Assembly (NCBI GenBank): GCA_025355255.1
Contig: JANYAA010000199.1
Location: forward strand, 1 to 5,491
Source of the DNA: Chloroflexota bacterium
Lineage (GTDB): Bacteria; Chloroflexota; Limnocylindria; Limnocylindrales; CSP1-4
Reading direction: 5' to 3'
DNA length: 5,491 bases
Under the pieces are notes generated by a model. It did not search any database. It saw nothing but the letters and a program-made list of their open reading frames with translations, and was not told the origin of the DNA. The position numbers and the translations under genes are program-made. Below are positions 1 to 5,491 of this stretch, one piece after another (positions within the stretch are counted from its first letter, which is position 1; each line of letters opens with the position of its first letter).

Positions 1-916
1 CGCGGCGGCGGGCGCCGGAGATGGTGGGCATCCGCGGATCGTCCCAGCTGCGCACGTGGCCCTCGTTGACCAGCCGCAGCAGGACGCGCTTGGAGAGCAC
101 GGTGTGCGTGAGGTTGAGGCGGGCGAACTCGTACTGGTGCGGGGTGGACGGGACTGGCAGGTTCTCGATGAGCCAGTCGTACAGCGGCCTGTGGACCTCA
201 AACTCGAGCGTGCAGATGGAGTGGGTGATCCCCTCAATCGCGTCGGACTGGCCGTGCGCGAAGTCGTACGTGGGGTAGACACACCATGCGTCGCCCGTCC
301 GCGGGTGGGTGGCGTGGACGATGCGGTAGATGACTGGGTCACGCAGGTTGATATTGGGCGCTGCCATGTCGATGCGGGCGCGGACCACCCGTGCGCCGTT
401 GGGGAACTCGCCGGCTCGCATCCGGGCGAACAGGTCCAGGCTGTCCTCTACAGGCCGGTCGCGCCAGGGCGAGTTGCGCCCGGGCTCCGTGAGCGTCCCG
501 CGGTACTCCCGGATCTCGTCGGCGGTCAGGTCATCCACATAGGCGAGCCCACGCTCGATGAGCGTCACGGCCCACGCATAGAGCTGCTCAAAGTAGTCCG
601 ACGCGTAGTAGAGGTGCTCACCCCAGTCAAAGCCCAGCCAGCGGACATCCGCCTTAATGGCGTCGATGTACTCCTGCTCCTCCTTGACGGGGTTGGTGTC
701 GTCAAAACGGAGGTGGCAGCGGCCGCCGAACTCGGCGGCGATGCCGAAGTTGAGGCAGATGGACTTGGCGTGGCCGATGTGGAGGTAGCCGTTGGGCTCC
801 GGCGGGAAGCGCGTGGCCACCGTCTTGACGCGGCCGGCGCGCACGTCCGCGGCGACGATGTCGCGGATGAAGTCGCTCCGCTCGGGAGAGGGAGTCGTGA
901 GGGTCTCGATGCTCAT
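1..916 (-). CDS. glnS: Glutaminyl-tRNA synthetase, N-terminal 305 residues (3' end beyond window)
   Basis: Class I aminoacyl-tRNA synthetase that attaches glutamine to tRNA-Gln in the cytoplasm. Seen in the translation: the ATP-binding segment [16 protein letters not shown] at residues 38-53 with HIGH at 46-49; [12 protein letters not shown] at 69-80; the GlnRS-type stretch [13 protein letters not shown] (134-146); [17 protein letters not shown] (217-233); and VLSKR at 273-277, the GlnRS form of the KMSKS loop. The visible part aligns end to end with my memory of E. coli GlnRS, and WCVYP and CTLEFE favour GlnRS over GluRS. About 305 of the usual ~550 residues are present; the beta-barrel anticodon-binding domains lie outside. 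The ATG at 916 follows GGAGG by 8 nt. It lies 71 nt downstream of tRNA-Gln on the same strand, probably in one transcript. A GlnRS means glutamine can be charged directly; whether GatCAB is also present is not visible. Confidence 0.97.
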   Translation of the reverse strand, partial: MSIETLTTPSPERSDFIRDIVAADVRAGRVKTVATRFPPEPNGYLHIGHAKSICLNFGIAAEFGGRCHLRFDDTNPVKEEQEYIDAIKADVRWLGFDWGEHLYYASDYFEQLYAWAVTLIERGLAYVDDLTADEIREYRGTLTEPGRNSPWRDRPVEDSLDLFARMRAGEFPNGARVVRARIDMAAPNINLRDPVIYRIVHATHPRTGDAWCVYPTYDFAHGQSDAIEGITHSICTLEFEVHRPLYDWLIENLPVPSTPHQYEFARLNLTHTVLSKRVLLRLVNEGHVRSWDDPRMPTISGARRR

Positions 917-924
917 GGCCGGCG

Positions 925-929
925 CCTCC
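925..929 (-). promoter_or_regulatory. Ribosome binding site of glnS
   Basis: GGAGG on the minus strand, 8 nt before the ATG at 916. It fixes the glnS start and shows the gene has its own strong translation signal after the tRNA. Confidence 0.75.
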
Positions 930-987
930 GTCAACGCAGAAGGGAGGAGACGCAGCGCGGCGGTGCACCACACACCCCTTGGGGAGT

Positions 988-1062
988 TGGCTGGCGCGCT
1001 AGGATTCGAACCTAGAACCCCCTGATCCAGAGTCAGGTGCCATACCATTAGGCCACGCGCCA
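988..1062 (-). tRNA. tRNA-Gln (anticodon CUG), CCA encoded
   Basis: The minus strand folds into a full cloverleaf. The 7-bp acceptor stem is TGGCGCG/CGCGCCA. The D arm is GCC/GGC with GG in its loop. The anticodon stem is CCTGA/TCAGG around the loop CTCTGGA, with anticodon CTG at 1030-1028. A 4-nt variable loop is followed by the T arm CTAGG/CCTAG around TTCGAAT. The discriminator base is G (991), and the 3' CCA is encoded at 990-988. It reads CAG glutamine codons. The weak U1-A72 pair, G73 and the CUG anticodon match known identity elements for E. coli GlnRS. The gene stands directly upstream of glnS, whose product would charge it. Confidence 0.97.
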
Positions 1063-1075
1063 GCGACCGTCGCGC

Positions 1076-1081
1076 ATTCTA
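1076..1081 (-). promoter_or_regulatory. Candidate -10 element for the tRNA-Gln / glnS unit
   Basis: TAGAAT on the minus strand ends 13 nt before the tRNA 5' end, so transcription would start about 7 nt ahead of the mature tRNA. No convincing -35 hexamer lies 16-19 nt upstream (best is CGCCTA), so the call rests on the -10 and its position. Confidence 0.4.
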
Positions 1082-1112
1082 CCGGATGGCACCGCGAGTA
1101 GGCGACCGGCGG

Positions 1113-1319
1113 TCAGGCGGGCTCCACAACCGGCAAGCCCTCGCGCTCTGCTGCCAGCGCCAGACGTGCGTCCAGCGTGACGAACGTCAGCGACCTGGGC
1201 TCGCCGTCGGCGGCGACGATCGCCGCCGCGAGTTGCAAACCGTCGGTTCGATCTCCTGCCAACAGGAGCTGGCCGCCAGCGGTCTCCTTGCGCACGATCG
1301 ATCCTGCGCAAGAATAGGC
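1113..1319 (-). pseudogene. Relic of a PIN-domain (VapC-like) toxin, C-terminal part only
   Basis: The reading frame ends with DGLQLAAAIVAADGEPRSL, then TFVTLDARLALAAEREGLPV and VEPA. This is the usual C-terminal signature of VapC-type PIN ribonucleases: the conserved Asp of 'DALxLAAA', the 'LTFVTxDxRLAxAA' strand-helix and the 'EGLPV' end. From the in-frame stop at 1320-1322 only about 68 codons are open, against ~130 for a full toxin. The N-terminal strand with the first catalytic Asp ('DxSALVK') is absent. No antitoxin gene precedes it. A GTG at 1295 could open a 60-codon frame, but it sits inside an inverted repeat and the product would lack half the active site. I infer a decayed toxin-antitoxin locus, not an active nuclease. 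The part before the DGLQLAAA motif has no family resemblance I can see. Confidence 0.6.
1287..1312. repeat. Perfect 8-bp inverted repeat at the broken end of the PIN relic
   Basis: CTTGCGCA (1287-1294) and TGCGCAAG (1305-1312) are perfect inverted copies around a 10-nt centre that includes GATCGATC. It lies where resemblance to PIN proteins stops, and it covers the only candidate start codon. It could be an old operator, a deletion or insertion scar, or a hairpin. There is no T-tract to make it an intrinsic terminator. Confidence 0.55.
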
Positions 1320-1481
1320 TCACGGCTCACCCGATGAGCCATCGCGCGCACGCCGGCACGTTCGACCCACCCCATGGGCCATCCGGATTTCGGGGAGCCC
1401 GCCTGGGGACGAACGCGGCTTGCCGGGACCCGGATGGCTCACCGGGTGGCCCCGAGCGCTGGATGACTCGCCGGGTGAGCC
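1317..1481. repeat. Cluster of four REP-like palindromic repeats in two opposed pairs
   Basis: Four copies of a ~20-nt element approximate GATGGCTCACCGGGTGAGCC, whose core GGCTCAC-CGG-GTGAGCC is itself a hairpin. Minus-strand copies are at 1343-1324 (19/20 match) and 1383-1364 (15/20). Plus-strand copies are at 1433-1452 and 1462-1481 (18/20 each, 29 nt apart). An extra half-unit GGCTCAC at 1317-1323 abuts the first copy. The cluster lies between the metX stop and the PIN relic. Short GC-rich palindromes in opposing pairs between genes are the layout of REP/BIME elements, which are often spread by a RAYT transposase; none is in this window. They may also protect or end the metY-metX mRNA, but no T-tract follows. 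Confidence 0.6.
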
Positions 1482-1543
1482 GCGGCGCGGCGCGAGAAGC
1501 CCGCCAAGCCACCATAGCTGCGCCGTTCCGCCGGAGCCGCCGA

Positions 1544-2734
1544 TCAATACCCGGAGCGGGCCAGCCCGTCGGCCAGCGCTTCAGCGAGGAAGCGGGTGAG
1601 CTGGTCCCACTCGATGAGGAACGCGTCGTGCCCCTTGGAGGACGCAATCTCGCGGTACACGGCGTCCACGCCGGCGCCCGCAGCGGCGTCCACGAGCGCC
1701 CGGACCTGATCGGGCCCAAACAGGATGTCGCCCTCGATGCCGATGCCGGTCACCGCCGTCCCCGTGGACTCCAGCACGCGGAAGGCGGCGTGCAGGCCAC
1801 CTCGCCCCCGCCCGACGTCATGGCCGTCCATGACGCGCACAAGCGTCCGGTACGTGTCCGGGTCAAAGCGGCCCAGGATCTTGCCGCCCTGATAGTCCAA
1901 ATACGACGCGACAGAGAATCGGCCGTCGGGCTCCACCTGCCGCCCGAAGCGGCCGTCAAAGTCGGCCTCGGAGCGGTACGTGGTCATGGCGAGCTGGCGG
2001 GCAAGCGCAAGGCCTCGCTCGCCCATCGCGTCGAGCAGCTCCAGCTGGATGTGGTTCCAGGCGAGGGCCATGGCGCCGGTGGCGGCCGGAGCGCCAAGGA
2101 CCGCGAGGTGGCCAACCGCCAGCGGCCGCGCCAGGGCGACCTCTTGGGCAACCATCCCGCCGAGCGACCCGCCGGCGACCAGCGCAAACCGCTCGATGCC
2201 CAGCCGGTCCGCGAGCGCCCACAGCGCGGCCGCCTCATCACGAGCCGTGGGCTGCGGAAAGGCGGCGCCAAACGCTGCGCCAGTGACGGGATCAACCGAT
2301 GTGGGCCCGGTGGAGCCGTATCGGCCGCCAAGCAGGTTGGCGCACAGGATGCCGACGAGGTTGGTATCGAGAGCCAGCCCCGGCCCAATGACCGGCTCCC
2401 ACCAGTCGCCAGCGGCATCCGCGGAACCGGTGAGCGCGTGGATCACGAGGATTTGCGGCGCATCCGGCCCCGGGCCATCGTGCCGGTACGCCAGCGTGAC
2501 GTTGAGCGCGGCGCCGTTCTCGATGTTGATCACCCCGAGATCGGCTGCTTCCAGACGCCCGGTGCCAAGCGGCGGCCGAGCGGTGGAGGTTGTCGTGGAG
2601 ACGGGCGGGGACTCGCCGGCCGGCGCAACACCAGCGCTGGCGAGCCCCTCGATACCTGCGGCGTCGGTGGGGATGTCGAAGGCGGATCCCAGCGAGCTGT
2701 CGCCCTCCGGGCTGCGAGTTGCGTCCGACGACAT
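1544..2734 (-). CDS. metX: Homoserine O-acetyltransferase (MetX)
   Basis: Cytoplasmic alpha/beta-hydrolase-fold enzyme that moves the acetyl group of acetyl-CoA to L-homoserine, making O-acetylhomoserine for methionine synthesis. The 396-residue translation has the family's landmarks in order: VIHALTGSA (97-105, oxyanion region), CANLLGG and GSTGP (131-144), the nucleophile elbow GGSLGGM with Ser190, SYLDYQG (277-283), GDILFGPDQ (335-343) with the likely triad Asp336, and KGHDAFL with His369. The core starts near residue 55. The first ~55 residues are a Ser/Ala/Pro/Thr-rich extension without family resemblance, but no better in-frame ATG is available. The ATG at 2734 is 8 nt after the metY stop with only a weak GAGAAC ahead of it, so translation is probably coupled to metY. 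Some MetX-family members use succinyl-CoA; the O-acetylhomoserine-using neighbour favours acetyl. Confidence 0.93.
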   Translation of the reverse strand: MSSDATRSPEGDSSLGSAFDIPTDAAGIEGLASAGVAPAGESPPVSTTTSTARPPLGTGRLEAADLGVINIENGAALNVTLAYRHDGPGPDAPQILVIHALTGSADAAGDWWEPVIGPGLALDTNLVGILCANLLGGRYGSTGPTSVDPVTGAAFGAAFPQPTARDEAAALWALADRLGIERFALVAGGSLGGMVAQEVALARPLAVGHLAVLGAPAATGAMALAWNHIQLELLDAMGERGLALARQLAMTTYRSEADFDGRFGRQVEPDGRFSVASYLDYQGGKILGRFDPDTYRTLVRVMDGHDVGRGRGGLHAAFRVLESTGTAVTGIGIEGDILFGPDQVRALVDAAAGAGVDAVYREIASSKGHDAFLIEWDQLTRFLAEALADGLARSGY

Positions 2735-2742
2735 CGTCGTTC

Positions 2743-4324
<1,582 letters not shown>

Positions 4325-4330
4325 ACGCGG

Positions 4331-4360
4331 ATGTTGCGGGAGGCGGGCCGTGTTCGTCAA
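4331..4360 (-). promoter_or_regulatory. Candidate promoter of the metY-metX operon
   Basis: On the minus strand TTGACG (4360-4355) and CAACAT (4336-4331) are separated by 18 nt. A start near 4324 would give a ~270-nt leader to metY. The -35 matches the sigma-70-type consensus at 5 of 6 positions; the -10 is weaker. Confidence 0.4.
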
Positions 4361-4369
4361 GCGGCCCGC
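4343..4369. promoter_or_regulatory. 8-bp inverted repeat over the -35, possible operator
   Basis: GCGGGCCG (4343-4350) and CGGCCCGC (4362-4369) are perfect inverted copies 11 nt apart, centred on the candidate -35 of the metY promoter. Size and position suit a dimeric repressor site. No regulator gene is nearby to name. Confidence 0.35.
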
Positions 4370-4440
4370 GGCGCCGCAACCGAAATGCAATCGAGAACGA
4401 TGGTGTGGGTCCGGTGCACGGCATCTGACGCGTCCATGGG

Positions 4441-4542
4441 TGAAGACTTCAAGATCCCGCTCCCCACAGAGGCGGGATCTTGAAGAAGGGGCCGATTCTT
4501 GATGTTTCCGCGCACGGGGCGCACGGGATCATGAAGTCTTCA
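4441..4542. repeat. 102-bp segment bounded by 19-bp inverted repeats (18/19)
   Basis: TGAAGACTTCAAGATCCCG (4441-4459) and CGGGATCATGAAGTCTTCA (4524-4542) are inverted copies with one mismatch. A third, internal arm at 4472-4485 is also complementary to the left end, so that end has two alternative partners. The ends TGAAGACTTCA and TGAAGTCTTCA are each nearly self-complementary. It could be a small MITE-like element, although no target-site duplication is obvious, or a double terminator with alternative folds. There is no coding sequence inside. Confidence 0.5.
4447..4485 (-). terminator. Long hairpin, likely terminator of the kinase / secreted-protein unit
   Basis: CTTCAAGATCCCGC (4447-4460) and GCGGGATCTTGAAG (4472-4485) form a perfect 14-bp stem with an 11-nt loop. 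It lies about 100 bp after the stop of the secreted-protein gene. The downstream tail on the minus strand, TCTTCA, is only weakly T-rich, so it may work with Rho or as an RNA-stabilising hairpin. Confidence 0.5.
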
Positions 4543-4583
4543 TCGAGACCCGCGCGTGCTGCCGCGACGCCCTTCGCGAGCGC

Positions 4584-5135
4584 TTACGGGGCGGGCGTCG
4601 CGAGCGGCATCATGCCGCGACCCATGCCGCGACCCATGCCCTGGCCGCCCATGCCCTGGCCGGCGCCGCCGCCCATGAGCCTCCGCATCCAGCCGCGCCC
4701 GAGGCTCTGCAGCTCGGCCAAGGTGATCTTGCCGTCGGCCATCAGCGACGTGAGGGTCCGCAGCGGGCTGTCCGCGGGGAGCTGGTCGAGTTCGGCTCGC
4801 GTGATCTCGCCGTCAGCGAGGAACCCGCGGATCTGGGTCATCTCCGCCTGCCGCTCGGCACGGTGGGTGGTCAGGGCGTCCACGATGGCCGTCTTCTGGC
4901 CGGGCGTGATGGTGCCCTTGGTGACGAGCTCGTCCAGCACGCCGGTGAGGCCCGGGCCGACAAGCGGCTTGGTGCTGGCGGCGGGCGCTGGCGCGGGCGT
5001 GGCCTGGTCCGCGGCGGGTGCCGTCGGAGCGCTGGGTGTCGACGTCGCAGCGGTGGCCGCGAAGACGGCCCCTGCGCCGCCCACGAGGAGCAGCCCGGCG
5101 AGCGGGATGACGATGGCGGTTCTGCTGAGCTTCAC
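4584..5135 (-). CDS. Small secreted protein with DG-IT repeats and a Gly/Met-rich tail
   Basis: No family recognised. From the GTG at 5135 it is 183 residues. Residues 1-26 are a signal peptide (KLSR, then a hydrophobic stretch, with likely cleavage at VFA|A). Residues 27-58 are an Ala/Pro/Thr linker. The body has three related helical motifs: LVTKGTITPGQKTAIVDAL (70-88), FLADGEITRAELDQL (105-119) and LMADGKITLAELQSL (131-145). The tail (154-176) is Gly/Met/Gln/Arg-rich with seven Met. The repeats recall short EF-hand-like or 'DGxITxxQ' motifs of exported actinobacterial and Chloroflexota proteins, but the full acidic EF-hand loop is missing. GGAGG 6 nt before the GTG sets the start; an in-frame ATG at 5186 lacks a signal-peptide-like beginning. 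It follows a histidine kinase by 66 nt on the same strand, so an envelope-sensing role is possible. Met-rich tails can bind Cu(I), but that is inference. Confidence 0.75.
   Translation of the reverse strand: MKLSRTAIVIPLAGLLLVGGAGAVFAATAATSTPSAPTAPAADQATPAPAPAASTKPLVGPGLTGVLDELVTKGTITPGQKTAIVDALTTHRAERQAEMTQIRGFLADGEITRAELDQLPADSPLRTLTSLMADGKITLAELQSLGRGWMRRLMGGGAGQGMGGQGMGRGMGRGMMPLATPAP
4607..4672 (-). repeat. Low-complexity coding repeat for the Gly/Met-rich tail
   Basis: The coding strand repeats GGCATGGGTCGC-type 12-mers and GGCCAGGGCATG-type units that encode the GMGRGMGRG and GQGMGGQGMG tail. Such repeats tend to vary in copy number, so tail length may differ between strains. Confidence 0.6.
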
Positions 5136-5141
5136 GATGTG

Positions 5142-5146
5142 CCTCC
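5142..5146 (-). promoter_or_regulatory. Ribosome binding site of the secreted-protein gene
   Basis: GGAGG on the minus strand, 6 nt before the GTG at 5135. It selects this start, which puts the basic end of the signal peptide at the N-terminus. Confidence 0.7.
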
Positions 5147-5201
5147 GTGTGAGGGACGCGCCCGGGGGCGCTTGGTATGTCCCCATCCTCGGAGGCGCGC
5201 C

Positions 5202-5491
5202 TCAAGGCTGGCCGGGTGTGGCCTGTGAAGCGGCTGTGAGGATTGGCAGCTCGATGCCGAACGTGGCGCCGCCGCCCGGCGTGGCCTCGTGCCAGAGGCG
5301 GCCGCCCTGGGCGGCGACGATGGACGCAGCGATCGACCGGCCAAGCCCTGATCCGCCCATGCGGTCGCCTTCGCGGGCCCGCCCAGCATCGGCCCGATAG
5401 AAGCGGTCGAAGATGTGGGCGGCGGGCTCGGGCGGGATGCCGGGGCCGTGATCGATCAGGCGCAGCTCCGCCATGGCGCCCAAGCGCTGGA
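5202..5491 (-). CDS. Sensor histidine kinase, C-terminal ATP-binding end (5' part beyond window)
   Basis: The last 96 residues of a two-component sensor kinase, which autophosphorylates on His and passes the phosphate to a response regulator. Visible parts of the HATPase_c domain are the G1 box (LIDHGPGIPPE), the F box (HIFDRFYRAD), the G2 box (GGSGLGRSIAASIVAAQGG) and the closing strand GGGATFGIELPI. In G2 the usual GLGL is GLGR. The N box, the phosphorylated His and the sensor and membrane parts lie upstream of the window. The frame is open to the right edge; an internal TTG or ATG near 5483-5472 is not a true start because the kinase domain is incomplete there. The response regulator gene would most likely be upstream. 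The secreted-protein gene follows after 66 nt. Confidence 0.92.
   Translation of the reverse strand, partial: QRLGAMAELRLIDHGPGIPPEPAAHIFDRFYRADAGRAREGDRMGGSGLGRSIAASIVAAQGGRLWHEATPGGGATFGIELPILTAASQATPGQP

Noticed and set aside
975..984. CCCCTTGGGG palindrome between tRNA-Gln and glnS as a terminator
   Set aside because: It is only a 10-bp palindrome with no loop to spare and no T-tract on either strand.
56..1015. A 319-codon plus-strand frame opposite glnS
   Set aside because: It is the mirror of GlnRS and runs through the tRNA gene. Its composition is that of a shadow frame.
1324..1481. CRISPR array
   Set aside because: The repeats are on both strands, have unequal spacing (29-49 nt between starts) and are too diverged. 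No cas gene is present.
5158..5171. GCGCCCCCGGGCGC hairpin between the kinase and the secreted-protein gene
   Set aside because: The stem is five to six base pairs with no T-tract. It is within what GC-rich spacer sequence gives by chance.
4480..5400. A 306-codon plus-strand frame with a Met/Pro-rich section
   Set aside because: It is antisense to the secreted protein and the kinase. The MPRPMPWP-like section is only the reverse of the Gly/Met tail repeat.

Overview
This is a 5.5-kb, GC-rich bacterial chromosomal segment. Every gene I can support is on the minus strand, so the window reads right to left. Two genes are cut by the window edges. The lineage cannot be fixed from this sequence. 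High GC, a bacterial-type GlnRS with its own tRNA-Gln, and separate metY and metX genes would fit Chloroflexota or an actinobacterium-like lineage, but this is a guess.

Right end (5491 to 4584): the C-terminal end of a sensor histidine kinase, then a small secreted protein. The secreted protein has a signal peptide, an Ala/Pro linker, repeated 'DG-x-IT-x-AEL' motifs and a Gly/Met-rich tail. Its start is a GTG at 5135, set by a strong ribosome binding site.

Middle right (4583 to 4051): about 530 bp with no substantial gene but much structure. It holds a 14-bp hairpin (likely terminator), a third arm that can pair with the same strand of that hairpin, a candidate promoter with an 8-bp inverted repeat over its -35, a possible 28-codon leader peptide, and several RNA hairpins. 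These end in a textbook intrinsic terminator about 105 bp before metY. The layout is that of a transcription attenuator. I could not match it to a SAM riboswitch or T-box consensus.

Middle (4050 to 1544): metY then metX, 8 bp apart. MetX acetylates homoserine, and MetY uses O-acetylhomoserine plus sulfide to make homocysteine. Together they are the direct-sulfhydrylation route to methionine.

Middle left (1543 to 1113): an intergenic stretch with four related palindromic REP-like repeats in two opposing pairs, then a relic of the C-terminal part of a PIN-domain (VapC-like) toxin. A 26-bp inverted repeat sits at the relic's broken end.

Left end (1112 to 1): tRNA-Gln(CUG), then 71 bp later the gene for glutaminyl-tRNA synthetase, which runs off the left edge. 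The tRNA and the enzyme that charges it appear to be one transcription unit.
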